NCBI GenBank assembly: GCA_021646465.1 | Contig: SOET01000017.1 | Coordinates: 18,516-82,515, forward strand | Source: Candidatus Kuenenia hertensis | Lineage (GTDB): Bacteria > Planctomycetota > Brocadiia > Brocadiales > Brocadiaceae | Direction: 5' to 3' | Length of the DNA: 64,000 bases | Shown: piece after piece, positions 44,549 through 54,203 of the stretch | How the letters are laid out: every line of letters begins with the position of its first letter | How positions within the stretch are numbered: position 1 is the stretch's first letter | Made by a program: the position numbers and the translations under genes | The notes under the pieces: model-generated | The model's database searches: none | The model's input: only the letters and a program-made list of their open reading frames with translations | What the model was told of the DNA's origin: nothing

Positions 44549-45328
44549 ATGACTACAATAAAAAAACCAAAACTTGCAGTCTGGAAATTTGCCTCCTGCG
44601 ATGGCTGCCAGTTGAGTCTTCTGGACTGCGAAGATGAACTCCTGACCGTTGCCAGCAAGATAGATATCGCAAATTTCCTGGAGGCATCCCGTCGTGTGGT
44701 AAAAGGCCCTTATGATATTTCGTTGGTAGAAGGTTCCATTACGACGCCTCATGACCAGAAGCGGATCCGGCAAATTAGGAAAAAATCGAAATATCTGGTC
44801 ACTATTGGTGCGTGTGCAACTGCTGGCGGTATTCAGGCATTACGGAATTTCAGAAATGTTGATGATTTTATTTCCATTGTCTACGCAAATCCACAATACA
44901 TAGAAACACTTGAAACTTCTACTCCCATATCCAGTCATGTGCATGTCGATTTTGAATTACGTGGTTGTCCTATTAACAAACAGCAACTCATTGAGGTACT
45001 CAGTGCATTTTTATTTGGACGAAAACCAAACATACCGCCACACAGTGTTTGCATAGAGTGTAAACGGCGCGGAACGGTGTGTGTCATGGTTGCAAACGGC
45101 ACGCCGTGTCTGGGTCCGGTAACCCATGCCGGATGCAATGCCATCTGTCCGTCTTATTGCCGCGGGTGTTATGGATGCTATGGTCCGAAGGAAACGCCCA
45201 ACACAACTTCCTTAAGCACATGGTTCAGTGAACAGGGAGTGAAAAAAGAAGATATTGTACGATCCTTTCGCACTTTTAATGCATATGCCGAAGCATTCCG
45301 GAAGGAGAGCATAGCCCATGAAGAGTAA
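44549..45328 (+). CDS. hydD: [NiFe] hydrogenase group 3b, delta (small) subunit
   Basis: The 259-residue subunit has the proximal-cluster [29 protein letters not shown] and [17 protein letters not shown]-terminal cysteine-rich stretch ([11 protein letters not shown]...[15 protein letters not shown]) binds further clusters. The ATG at 44549 is one base after the gamma stop; an upstream in-frame extension runs into gamma. It overlaps the alpha gene by 11 bp. Confidence 0.92.
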   Translation: MTTIKKPKLAVWKFASCDGCQLSLLDCEDELLTVASKIDIANFLEASRRVVKGPYDISLVEGSITTPHDQKRIRQIRKKSKYLVTIGACATAGGIQALRNFRNVDDFISIVYANPQYIETLETSTPISSHVHVDFELRGCPINKQQLIEVLSAFLFGRKPNIPPHSVCIECKRRGTVCVMVANGTPCLGPVTHAGCNAICPSYCRGCYGCYGPKETPNTTSLSTWFSEQGVKKEDIVRSFRTFNAYAEAFRKESIAHEE

Positions 45329-46607
45329 AAGAATAAAAGTAAATTATCTTGCCCGCGTTGAAGGTGAAGGTGCGCTTTATATAAAATTCAAAAATGGCAG
45401 TGTGCGGGATGTGAAATTCAAAATATTCGAGCCTCCGCGATTCTTTGAAGCTTTTCTGCGTGGACGTACCTATAACGAAGCCTCTGATATTACTGCCCGC
45501 ATCTGTGGTATATGTCCCATTGCATATCAGATGAGTGCCGTTCATGCCATGGAAAACGGATTTGGGATTACCGTTAATGGTCAACTTCGTGCTTTACGGA
45601 GGCTTATCTATTGTGGTGAATGGATTGAAAGTCATGCTCTGCACATTTACATGCTCCATGCACCTGATTTCCTCGGTTATCCGGATGCAATTCATATGGC
45701 AAAGGATTATCCGGAAATTGTCCGGCGCGGCCTTCAACTGAAAAAAGTAGGGAATGAAATTGTTTCCTTGTTAGGAGGCAGGGAAATCCATCCGATAAAT
45801 GTGCAAGTTGGTGGATTTTACAAGGTTCCAGCCAGGAATGAACTGGAGGAAATTAAGGAAAAACTGAAACAGGCACGGGATGATGCGCTTGAGACTGTTC
45901 GATGGACTGCAAAGTTTTCTTTTCCTGATTTCGAACGGGACTATGAATTTGTTTCCCTGAGACATCCCGATGAATATCCCTTCAATGAAGGCAGGCTCGC
46001 TTCAAACAAGGGCTTGAATATTTCCATACAGGATTATGACAATACCTTTACCGAAGAACATGTACCACATTCAAACGCCCTGCATTCCGTACATAAAGAA
46101 CGGGGAGCGTATTTTGTTGGTCCTTTGGCCAGGTACAACCTGAACTTTGACCGGTTAACTCCACTGGCGCAAGATGCGGCGCGTTCAGCCGGACTTTTAC
46201 CACAGTGCCATAACCCTTTTCAGAGTATTATTGTCAGAAGTGTCGAAGTTCTGTATGCCTGTGATGAGGCATTGCGCATCATAGACCAATATGAGAAACC
46301 GGAAATGCCATCCGTATGTGTTGAACCCCGTGAAATGACAGGCTATGGATGCACAGAAGCACCAAGGGGCATTCTCTATCATCGTTACCGTGTGGATGGT
46401 GAGGGCGTCATTATGGATGCAAAAATAGTGCCGCCAACCGCACAAAATCAGAAGACCATCGAAAATGACCTCTGGCATTTTATTCCAAAAAATATTGATA
46501 CCCCTGAAGAAAAACTTACCCTGCAGTGTGAACAGGCAATACGCAACTATGATCCGTGTATCTCATGTGCAACCCATTTTTTAAAACTCCATATTGATCG
46601 TGAGTAA
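45318..46607 (+). CDS. hydA: [NiFe] hydrogenase group 3b, alpha (large, catalytic) subunit
   Basis: The 429-residue subunit carries both nickel-binding motifs: L1 [20 protein letters not shown] and L2 [18 protein letters not shown] at the C-terminus. The residues after L2 (FLKLHIDRE) are the short peptide removed by the protease encoded next. The enzyme interconverts H2 and protons coupled to NAD(P)(H). It is of normal length for group 3b. Confidence 0.95.
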   Translation: MKSKRIKVNYLARVEGEGALYIKFKNGSVRDVKFKIFEPPRFFEAFLRGRTYNEASDITARICGICPIAYQMSAVHAMENGFGITVNGQLRALRRLIYCGEWIESHALHIYMLHAPDFLGYPDAIHMAKDYPEIVRRGLQLKKVGNEIVSLLGGREIHPINVQVGGFYKVPARNELEEIKEKLKQARDDALETVRWTAKFSFPDFERDYEFVSLRHPDEYPFNEGRLASNKGLNISIQDYDNTFTEEHVPHSNALHSVHKERGAYFVGPLARYNLNFDRLTPLAQDAARSAGLLPQCHNPFQSIIVRSVEVLYACDEALRIIDQYEKPEMPSVCVEPREMTGYGCTEAPRGILYHRYRVDGEGVIMDAKIVPPTAQNQKTIENDLWHFIPKNIDTPEEKLTLQCEQAIRNYDPCISCATHFLKLHIDRE

Positions 46608-47106
46608 AAAAACAACAATGGTGAAACATTTTTCACGGGTAAACCATGCTGTTCTCTTAATTGGTATCGGCAATGAACATCGCAGTGATGATGGAGTAGG
46701 ATTGAACATCGCCCGCCGGTTAAAGAAGTTGAACAGTAAACAAGTTGTAATTGCTGAACACAATAAGGACGGGATTGCACTGATGGAGACCTGGAAGGAT
46801 TTTGATACCGTAATAATAATCGATGCCGTTTCCTCCGGTGCAGAAACGGGTACCATTTTCCGCTTTGAAGCGCATACCAAGCCCTTGCCAGCCAATTTAT
46901 TTCATTATTCCACACATTCATTTGGTATTGCCGAGGGAATTGAACTGGCACGAACTCTCAACCAATTACCGCCATACCTTATTGTTTATGGGATTGAAAT
47001 GGTAAATTATGACTCAGGTACAGGATTATCTCTTGAAACGAATGAATTCGTACAGAAGGTTACAGACCTGATTCAACAAGAAATACATTCACTGTTCCAC
47101 ACGTGA
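46600..47106 (+). CDS. Hydrogenase maturation protease (HycI/HyaD family)
   Basis: The protein of about 168 residues has the nickel-sensing [16 protein letters not shown] (Glu and Asp ligands), [13 protein letters not shown] and [13 protein letters not shown] with the conserved His. It trims the C-terminus of the large subunit after metal insertion. GTG at 46600 overlaps the alpha stop; ATG at 46618 is an alternative. There are no hypB-F genes in the window. Confidence 0.88.
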   Translation: MSKKTTMVKHFSRVNHAVLLIGIGNEHRSDDGVGLNIARRLKKLNSKQVVIAEHNKDGIALMETWKDFDTVIIIDAVSSGAETGTIFRFEAHTKPLPANLFHYSTHSFGIAEGIELARTLNQLPPYLIVYGIEMVNYDSGTGLSLETNEFVQKVTDLIQQEIHSLFHT

Positions 47107-47229
47107 GAATACAATATTAAAACGTTACTGTCTTCAGAAGCAGATAAAATCACTGATCCTGAAATGAGAAAGATGGCCTTATCCAAAATGCAATTTCTCA
47201 CGCACGGGGAAAGAGACCTTTATTTTTAG
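47107..47229 (+). pseudogene. hydG: C-terminal tail of a second, diverged hydG
   Basis: Immediately after the protease stop, the same frame reads IKTLLSSEADKITDPEMRKM and ends HGERDLYF. It aligns without gaps to the last 37 residues of the complete HydG (IKDFLSSEVHKIPDQKVREM ... QGKRDLYF), about 55 percent identical by eye. No start or upstream HydG sequence remains. The divergence implies an older paralogue, or acquisition with another operon, rather than a recent copying event. Confidence 0.75.
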
Positions 47230-49031
47230 CTAATTTCAAGTTCTGGTCTTCCGATAAAATATCCTTGTGAATAATCCACGCCCAACTCTTTTACTTTTTT
47301 ATATACATCAAATGAATCCACGTACTCTGCTACTGTTTCTATATTTAATTTTTTTGTAAAATTGACAATGGTTTCAACGATAATTTCTGAATTAATATCT
47401 TTATCGATATTTTTTATAAGTGATGCATCTATTTTTATATAGTCTACATAGAGTTTTAATATATGTTCAAAATTTGAGTACCCCGATCCAAAATCATCAA
47501 TTGCGATTTTACAACCATAGCTTTTCATATCTTTAATAAACTTGAGCACAATCTCGTAACTTTCGATACCTTCGCTTTCTAAAAACTCAAAGACAATTCG
47601 TTGGCCCAGGTGTGCATTATTGTTAAGTTCTCTTCTTATGAAATCGTTAAAGGATTTATCCAGAATGTCTTCTATGGAAAGATTTATCGAGAATGTATAA
47701 GTATTGTCTTTAAAAGCAGCGAAACTTTTCTTAATGGTTATTTCAGTTAAAGATGCATATAGCTTGGATTCCTTCGCTATTTTGAGAAAAGAAACAGGAT
47801 ACAAAACATTGCCGCTTTCATCCTTAATTCTGATCAGACATTCATACTTATCAATTTTTCCTGTTTTATTATCTAAAATTGGCTGGAATTCGGAAAATAC
47901 AGAATCATTTTTAATGGCATTCTTTAATAATTTTACCGTGTTTAAATTGGAGGATATGTTTTGATAGAGATTCAGATGTTCATTGTATTCCATGTACTTT
48001 ATTCGTGCATTTTTTTTCAAATATTTCAGTACCATGTCTGCTTTTTCCAATAGAGGGGATTCTTTTGCAATCCCGATGATAATACTGGGAAAAATGTCAT
48101 AGTCGTGATAAATAATGACATCATTTTCTATTTCAGTAATAATTTTATTTACGAGTTTTTCGTGTTGAAAAGCCGGGGTGTTTTCGCACAATATGCCAAA
48201 ATCATCTCCTCCCAATCGGTATATTTTTGCATTAATGTCTTTTGGTGTTGAATGTGTGAGTTTTTCTGACACTTTTTTTAATAAATAATCGCCTGCATGA
48301 ACTCCGTAAAAACTATTTATATGCTTGAATCCATCAAGATTTATTAATAACAAGATCGGATTTTGAAATAATTCTTTGTCTGATTCAAAGGAGAAACGGT
48401 TTAAAAGATTTGTTAACTGGTCTTTTGTTGCAATTTCTCTTAATTCTGACGTTCTCTCTTCTACTTTTTTTAAAAGCTGTTGATTAAGATTCTTTTGTTC
48501 TATTTCAATATCATGCAGCTTTTTGTTTTGATTAATCATGTTTTCGTACGTAGAAACAAGTATATTAAGAATCTGGTGGCAATTTGCATTTATCGCATAT
48601 TGTTTTCCTTTGTATATAAAGTCGATTGTGCCATGAGGGGCATTATCGTGATAATTTACATGATTTGTTATCAGATCCTGCACCTTTAAGAGTATGAGGT
48701 GGTCATCGTAGGGTTTTGTCATGTAACAATCGGCCCCAGCCTGAATGCTTTTAATAACTTCTTCCGGGTCAGATAGATTGGTGAGTAATATAACAGGCAA
48801 TTTATTAAGTAGTTTATTATTTTTGATTGAACGGCATAGTTCATAACCATCCATTTCTGGCATTGAAATATCGCTTATGATAATAGTGGGAGGGGAGTTA
48901 TTTATTTTTTCTAAAGCATCGGCTCCATTTAATGCGACACAAACATCATATCCGTTATTCAAAAAGATATTTTTTAATAGTTCAATTTGTGTCAAACTAT
49001 CTTCTACGATAAGGATGGTATGCTTTTTCAT
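47226..49031 (-). CDS. Response regulator with GGDEF and EAL domains
   Basis: The 601-residue protein has a receiver domain (phospho-acceptor in IIISDISMPEMDG), a coiled linker, a GGDEF domain with a YRLGGDDF signature and an EAL domain with YECLIRIK, FEFLESE, DDFGSGYSN and YIKIDASLIK. The catalytic EAL is ECL here and the DDFGSGYSN loop is intact, so phosphodiesterase activity towards cyclic di-GMP is plausible. GGDDF may be weakly active or regulatory. No histidine kinase is adjacent. It converges with the hydrogenase operon. Confidence 0.88.
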   Translation of the reverse strand: MKKHTILIVEDSLTQIELLKNIFLNNGYDVCVALNGADALEKINNSPPTIIISDISMPEMDGYELCRSIKNNKLLNKLPVILLTNLSDPEEVIKSIQAGADCYMTKPYDDHLILLKVQDLITNHVNYHDNAPHGTIDFIYKGKQYAINANCHQILNILVSTYENMINQNKKLHDIEIEQKNLNQQLLKKVEERTSELREIATKDQLTNLLNRFSFESDKELFQNPILLLINLDGFKHINSFYGVHAGDYLLKKVSEKLTHSTPKDINAKIYRLGGDDFGILCENTPAFQHEKLVNKIITEIENDVIIYHDYDIFPSIIIGIAKESPLLEKADMVLKYLKKNARIKYMEYNEHLNLYQNISSNLNTVKLLKNAIKNDSVFSEFQPILDNKTGKIDKYECLIRIKDESGNVLYPVSFLKIAKESKLYASLTEITIKKSFAAFKDNTYTFSINLSIEDILDKSFNDFIRRELNNNAHLGQRIVFEFLESEGIESYEIVLKFIKDMKSYGCKIAIDDFGSGYSNFEHILKLYVDYIKIDASLIKNIDKDINSEIIVETIVNFTKKLNIETVAEYVDSFDVYKKVKELGVDYSQGYFIGRPELEIS

Positions 49032-49185
49032 TTGTTGGGTAAGATTGATAATGAAGGAATTTAAAACATGTCCGTTTGAGTTTGACTACATTAGTGTATT
49101 ATGAATTAACTCTTCGATTGATAAACAATAAAAGCAAAACCAAAAGCCTGGAAAAGTGGCAAATAAAGTAATAATGGTTTTTAAG

Positions 49186-49893
49186 CTACGAAGGATTATT
49201 GTTTTCAGAAGGTGTTGTGGTATCAGTTGGAGTTTTTAAAATTGTTGCAAATTGCTTTGGGGTTAACACACCACCGGACAGCAGAGTTTTAAATGCCACT
49301 TCAACGGTAAGGTTTGTATCAATTACATCATCTTCCCGAGTAAATACCAGGAATCCTGTCGTAGGATTTGGAGTTGTCGGAATAAAAACACTAATATATT
49401 TATCCTTACCGTTTTCTTTCAATGTGCCTGTTACAAAACCGATTGATTTCATTCCCTCCTTTGGAAAATCCAGGATAACAACTCGTTTAAAGGCTTGTTT
49501 TCCAGGGAGGCTGATTGCGTGTACGATTTGTTTCACAGAGGAATAAATGTTGCTGATAACGGGCGTTTTTGTTAAAAGATTTTCAAAATAATGAATTATT
49601 GACTTGCCGATAATATTTGCGGCAAAAATACCTATAAAATACAAAGAGGCAAATGTGAAGATGAGGCCGATGAAAGTAATTATGAACTCATCAACAGATG
49701 TCTTCGGTAATTCTGCGCCGAACAGGAGAAACATTTTTTTTATAAGAGGAGAAAGGGTCCCTCCGATAAAACTAAAAAGAAATTTTACAACAAAAAAAGT
49801 TACGTAAATGGGCAGTATAAGCAATAAGCCCGTTAACATCCTTTTTCGGATGTCTGTTTTCAAAAGGCTGAAAAATTTATTTAATGTTTCCAT
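49186..49893 (-). CDS. DUF502-family membrane protein
   Basis: The 235-residue protein has two N-terminal helices (MLTGLLLILPIYVTFFVVKFLF and FIITFIGLIFTFASLYFIG) and then a soluble region with SSVKQIVHAISLPGKQAFKRVVILDFPKEGMKSIGFVTG and FIPTTPNPTTGFL. The latter is the diagnostic DUF502 block. The role is unknown. It follows the IspH-UbiA gene by 16 bp on the same strand. Confidence 0.85.
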   Translation of the reverse strand: METLNKFFSLLKTDIRKRMLTGLLLILPIYVTFFVVKFLFSFIGGTLSPLIKKMFLLFGAELPKTSVDEFIITFIGLIFTFASLYFIGIFAANIIGKSIIHYFENLLTKTPVISNIYSSVKQIVHAISLPGKQAFKRVVILDFPKEGMKSIGFVTGTLKENGKDKYISVFIPTTPNPTTGFLVFTREDDVIDTNLTVEVAFKTLLSGGVLTPKQFATILKTPTDTTTPSENNNPS

Positions 49894-49909
49894 AATTGCA
49901 TTAAGTATT

Positions 49910-51652
49910 TCAAAAAGTTATAGATTGCCATAAGAGCGCCATAAGGCCTGCAAATATAAAATTAAAATCTGAGATGGTTTCCAGGAGCAGTCCTTCAGTT
50001 ATTATTCTTTTCTGGAAAAGATATTGATAACCCGATGCATAAGCTATGCACGGAAGTAAAAAATATCCAAGAGTTGATATCCAGCCGGCAAGTGTGCTTG
50101 TGATGAGAAGGATTGTCATGAATAAGGTAATACCAATAAGAATTTTTTTGGTACGTTCTTTTCCGATTGCTATGGGAATTGTTTCTTTTCCCAAAATGCG
50201 GTCACCCTGAATATCACGGATATCGAGAACGACAGCACGTATGAAGGCAAGGCTGAATGCAAAAGCAATGGCAATAGCAAGCGATGGTATAAAATTTCTC
50301 TGCACTCCTAAAAAAGGAATTAAAGCAGTACTTACCGCCCAGGCGATACCATAAAAGACTTCTTTTGATCCTGGTATCTGCTCGAGACTTCTGTAACGGA
50401 TAAAGTTAGAAAAGCTTTTTGGTATAATTTGTAATCGATAAAAAATCCCAAAAAGACTTGCGAGGAAAATACAAAAGAAGATAGACTTGCTGTGAATTAA
50501 TCCAATGATTAAAGATGCAGTTGCTCCCAATACTCCTAAAATAACAAAGAGAGCTTGCTTCTTTTCGTAAAACTTAGCCCTTGCCGGTTCGTTGAGTGCT
50601 ACGGATTCTTTATTGGCAAAGTGGTTGAGCACCTGCATTGAAAAGATGAAAAGGGCGGCGATTAAGCAAAAAAACAGTTTTGGTTGAACGCCAACCAGCA
50701 ATGCACACGCATAACTCAGGCTTGCCGCACCCAAACCGACATATGTGCAACTACCTATTAAAAAGTTAAAGATACTTTTTGTAGCAAATAGAATTTTTTG
50801 GTATTTGTTGACTTTGTACGACCTTACCTTGTCAACAACTCGTTTGATCATCCAGTTTGGTGTAGATGCGCCTGCAGTTACGCCAACAGTATTATAATCT
50901 TTTAAAGTGTTGAGGTCTATTTCTGCGTCTGTTTCAACGTGGAATGTAGGAGTTCCCTGCGACTCGCAGATAGTAACGAGCCGTGTGGTGTTGGCGCTTC
51001 CCCTCCCGCCTACAACAATCATTGCGTCTACAGATTTGCAGAGACTAATAACTTCATCTTGTCTCTTGTATGTGGAACTGCAAATAGTTTCAAAAGATTC
51101 TGCGTTTGGATAGCGCTTTTTTATTTCATCGATAGCTTTCTTAAATAAATGTCTGTCTTGCGTTGTTTGAGCGACAATGCAGACCTGATCCATAGGGGGT
51201 AGGAGGTTGATATCTTCCAGATTTTCAATTACATGCCCTTTTCCTTCTGCGTAACCCAGCAGCCCGATAACCTCCGCGTGTCCGTTATCACCGACAATTA
51301 CTGTTGAATACCCCATTGCAGCGTATTTTTTAATTATCGATTGTACTCTCATTACATGCGGACAGGTGGCATCACATACTTTCGCTCCTTTACTTTCAAT
51401 TTCTTCTCTTCTGGAAGGAGTTACACCATGAGCCCTTATAACGACAGTACTTTTAGAAAGATCAGAGTTTTCATTGACAATATGGATGTCTCTTTTTTCT
51501 AAATATTCAAGTACTTGCGGATTATGAATCAATGGTCCGTCTGTGTAAACCCTTGCACCTGCATTCTTTTCGTTTGCCGCATCTAAAAGGATATCCATTG
51601 CCCTTCGGACACCCATACAGAAACCTGCTGTCTTCGCAACGATAACTTTCAA
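49910..51652 (-). CDS. ispH: Fused IspH (HMBPP reductase) and UbiA-type prenyltransferase
   Basis: Residues 1-280 are IspH with iron-sulfur ligands Cys12 (FCMGV), Cys97 (DATCPHV) and Cys191 (ICSSTYKRQ) plus the catalytic HAE (His125-Glu127). It makes IPP and DMAPP in the MEP pathway. Residues about 290-580 are a UbiA prenyltransferase with eight or nine helices and an intact second aspartate motif DIRDIQGD (477-484). The first motif is degenerate (NHFANKES in place of NDxxDxxxD). The reading frame is continuous. The fusion would couple C5-unit synthesis to membrane prenylation, or the second domain may be non-catalytic. Confidence 0.92.
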   Translation of the reverse strand: MKVIVAKTAGFCMGVRRAMDILLDAANEKNAGARVYTDGPLIHNPQVLEYLEKRDIHIVNENSDLSKSTVVIRAHGVTPSRREEIESKGAKVCDATCPHVMRVQSIIKKYAAMGYSTVIVGDNGHAEVIGLLGYAEGKGHVIENLEDINLLPPMDQVCIVAQTTQDRHLFKKAIDEIKKRYPNAESFETICSSTYKRQDEVISLCKSVDAMIVVGGRGSANTTRLVTICESQGTPTFHVETDAEIDLNTLKDYNTVGVTAGASTPNWMIKRVVDKVRSYKVNKYQKILFATKSIFNFLIGSCTYVGLGAASLSYACALLVGVQPKLFFCLIAALFIFSMQVLNHFANKESVALNEPARAKFYEKKQALFVILGVLGATASLIIGLIHSKSIFFCIFLASLFGIFYRLQIIPKSFSNFIRYRSLEQIPGSKEVFYGIAWAVSTALIPFLGVQRNFIPSLAIAIAFAFSLAFIRAVVLDIRDIQGDRILGKETIPIAIGKERTKKILIGITLFMTILLITSTLAGWISTLGYFLLPCIAYASGYQYLFQKRIITEGLLLETISDFNFIFAGLMALLWQSITF

Positions 51653-51916
51653 TTATAACCCGGAGAGAAAATAAAACTGATAAAATAAATCTGTTTGCTA
51701 ATATCCACGATATTTCACAAGGCATGGAAAATGTAAATTGCTACTAATGTAATACTAAATGCGCAAATTTTGCAATATCAAGCATAAGCTCCATTATTTG
51801 CAAGATTTATAAATTTTAGAAAATTTTATCAATTGCGATAGTGGTTGTCAATGATTTAAAGTGTGAGGTGCTTTATTTATGAAATGGATAGCGGTTATTA
51901 ATTTCATAATTATTAA

Positions 51917-51945
51917 TTGACAAAAATATTAATAACTTATATACT
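51917..51945 (+). promoter_or_regulatory. Consensus-like sigma-70 promoter
   Basis: TTGACA (51917-51922), a 17-bp spacer and TATACT (51940-51945) lie about 95 bp ahead of the ATG at 52041. The rest of the gap 51653-51916, between divergent genes, is AT-rich and holds nothing else I can support. Confidence 0.65.
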
Positions 51946-52040
51946 TCGGCTTAGTCAATTTGAGGCTTAAAAAAGTAAAATCATCTGAGTACTCAAAAGC
52001 TGTTTTTATTTGGTATAAATTTAGGGAAGGAATTTGTATT

Positions 52041-52769
52041 ATGGGAAAAAAAGTGCGTTCGATGTTTTTAGTTTTTGGATTGTGCAGTATTTTGTTTGGT
52101 TCTGTAAGCAGCTTGCAAGCTTCAGATAGTTTGGATGACGGCATCTTATGGATGACAAAAAGTGAGGTTCGGGAAAAGTTTGGAGCGCCGGCTTACTTGT
52201 ATTCTGAAGAAGAACCTTACAGAAGATATAGAATTGTTACACCAGAAGAAGAGGAGGGTTTAAGGAAAACCTTTTTATATGATGTTACGGTGCATGATCT
52301 GTATTACTTAAAAAGAAATAATACAAATATAGAACTGAGGATTTATTATGGCGTTGACAGGTCGCACGGGGCTGAAATTTACCGTGTAAGCGAGTATCAT
52401 ATAGGATTTATGGACGGTCCGGTCCCTCTTGGGAAAATATCAGAATTAATTCCTGAGTGTAAACCAATCCATCAGTCTCCAAAAGTATTTCAGGAGCATA
52501 TGTTTAATTTTGATAATTACAGGATAATCTTTGTCACCGATAGAGTTAATTCACTTACCAATCATTTTGGATCAATCTTTGTTGACCCTGATAAGGATAT
52601 AAAGGATTGGTCTTTGGCATATGATGTTATTCTGACGGAAGGTGAGTCTGAAAATGTTACTTCAAATAGTATGGTTCAGGAAATAATTGTATCAGTCGAT
52701 GGCGAGTACAGGATAGGGAAAACGAAGCATGTTTTTAAGACGAGGCTCATTAAAAATCCTTTGCAATAA
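52041..52769 (+). CDS. Exported hypothetical protein
   Basis: The 242-residue protein has a signal peptide (MFLVFGLCSILFGSVSSLQA). The mature part begins with LDDGILWMTKSEVREKFGAP, recalling the short helix-turn start of SmpA/OmlA-like lipoproteins, but it is otherwise unrecognised. The ATG at 52041 is chosen because GGGAAGGAA precedes it and it opens the signal peptide. It is transcribed alone, between a strong promoter and a terminator. Confidence 0.6.
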   Translation: MGKKVRSMFLVFGLCSILFGSVSSLQASDSLDDGILWMTKSEVREKFGAPAYLYSEEEPYRRYRIVTPEEEEGLRKTFLYDVTVHDLYYLKRNNTNIELRIYYGVDRSHGAEIYRVSEYHIGFMDGPVPLGKISELIPECKPIHQSPKVFQEHMFNFDNYRIIFVTDRVNSLTNHFGSIFVDPDKDIKDWSLAYDVILTEGESENVTSNSMVQEIIVSVDGEYRIGKTKHVFKTRLIKNPLQ

Positions 52770-52811
52770 TAGTATTCTGACGTAGAGAATACCTATCTCA
52801 TGTTGTTTAAG

Positions 52812-52862
52812 AAAGCAGTAATGATGAATGGCAATTCATTTATCTTACTGCTTTTTCTTTTG
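52812..52862 (+). terminator. Rho-independent-type terminator
   Basis: AAAGCAGTAA and TTACTGCTTT pair as the outer stem, with GATGAAT/ATTCATT inside, followed by TTTTCTTTTG. It ends the transcript of the exported hypothetical gene. Confidence 0.7.
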
Positions 52863-52899
52863 CTATATTTTTCCTACAAATAATGCGGGAGGGTGATAA

Positions 52900-54201
52900 G
52901 TGAAAATATGTTGCGTTGGCAGCGGTTATGTTGGTCTTGTTGCGGGTACATGCCTTGCGGATATGGGAAATGATGTTATATGTGTGGATTCTAATAAAAG
53001 TAAAATAAATAACTTAAAAAAAGGCATCATTCCGATATATGAACCTGGTCTTAAAGATATGTTAGAGCGAAACGCAAGGGAACGGAGGATTACTTTTACC
53101 ACAATCGTTAAAGATGGTATTCAAAAGTCAGATGTTATTTTTATTGGTGTAGGAACACCATCAGACCATAATAATTGCGCGGATATTTCGGCTATTATCT
53201 CGGTTGCTGAAAGTATTGGGAAATACATAAATGGATATAAAGTTATTGTGAATAAAAGCACTGCGCCCGTAGGAACCTTGGAAAAAATTGGAAAAGTTAT
53301 AAAATCGTTTCAAAAAAAATCTGTACGGTTTGATTTGGTATCGAATCCTGAATTTATGAGAGAAGGTGAAGCGATTAAGGATTTTACCAATCCGGACAGA
53401 ATTGTAATTGGAGTGCAAAGCGAAAAGGCTAAAAATATTATGGAATCAATTTATCATGGTATTTCAAGGGCTGACAAGCCGATTATGTTTACTGATATAA
53501 GAAGTGCTGAATTAATTAAGTATGCGAGTAATGCAATGCTTGCAACAAGAATTTCTTTTATGAATGAATTAGCGCAATTATGTGAAAAAGTTGGCGGAGA
53601 TATCAAAGAAATTGCGAAGGGGACGGGATTGGATTCCAGAATCGGACCACGATTTCTTCAGGCAGGGATCGGGTATGGAGGATCCTGTTTTCCGAAAGAT
53701 GTAAATGCACTGATACAAATAATGAAGGAAAATGGTGTTGATGCAAAAATATTGACGGCTGTCCATGAGGTGAATGAACAACAAAAGAAGTCTCTTTTTG
53801 AAAAAATTCAAACACTTGTTCCCAAAATCAAGAACAAAAAAGTTGCTATATGGGGTTTGGCATTTAAACCAAAGACAGATGATATGAGGGATGCGCCCTC
53901 AATAACGTTAATTAAACAATTGCAGGAAGCAGGCGCTCAAATAAAAGCCTTCGATCCTGAAGCAATGGAAAATGCGAAAACTATTTTGCAAGGGGTAAAT
54001 TATTATGACGACCCTTATTCAACAGTTAAAAACTGTGATGTGCTGGTAATTGTAACTGAATGGAATGAGTTTAGAGACCTTGATATGAAAAAAATAAAAA
54101 AACTTTTAAAAAGTCCGAATGTAATTGACGGAAGAAATATATATGAACCGAACGATATGAAAGAATTGGGTTTTAATTATTTATGCGTGGGGAGAGAATG
54201 A
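52900..54201 (+). CDS. ugd: UDP-glucose 6-dehydrogenase
   Basis: The 433-residue enzyme oxidises UDP-glucose to UDP-glucuronate for surface polysaccharides. It has the NAD-binding GSGYVGLVAGTCLA, GTPSD, NKSTAPVGT, SNPEFMREGEAI and the catalytic GGSCFPKDVNAL (Cys). A GTG start follows CGGGAGGGTGATA. No other polysaccharide gene is in the window. Confidence 0.95.
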   Translation: MKICCVGSGYVGLVAGTCLADMGNDVICVDSNKSKINNLKKGIIPIYEPGLKDMLERNARERRITFTTIVKDGIQKSDVIFIGVGTPSDHNNCADISAIISVAESIGKYINGYKVIVNKSTAPVGTLEKIGKVIKSFQKKSVRFDLVSNPEFMREGEAIKDFTNPDRIVIGVQSEKAKNIMESIYHGISRADKPIMFTDIRSAELIKYASNAMLATRISFMNELAQLCEKVGGDIKEIAKGTGLDSRIGPRFLQAGIGYGGSCFPKDVNALIQIMKENGVDAKILTAVHEVNEQQKKSLFEKIQTLVPKIKNKKVAIWGLAFKPKTDDMRDAPSITLIKQLQEAGAQIKAFDPEAMENAKTILQGVNYYDDPYSTVKNCDVLVIVTEWNEFRDLDMKKIKKLLKSPNVIDGRNIYEPNDMKELGFNYLCVGRE

Positions 54202-54203
54202 TT

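Noticed and set aside
45318..46607. Group 1 or Hox-type hydrogenase
   Set aside because: The beta/gamma/delta/alpha order, the FNR-like gamma subunit and the dicluster beta subunit fit group 3b instead.
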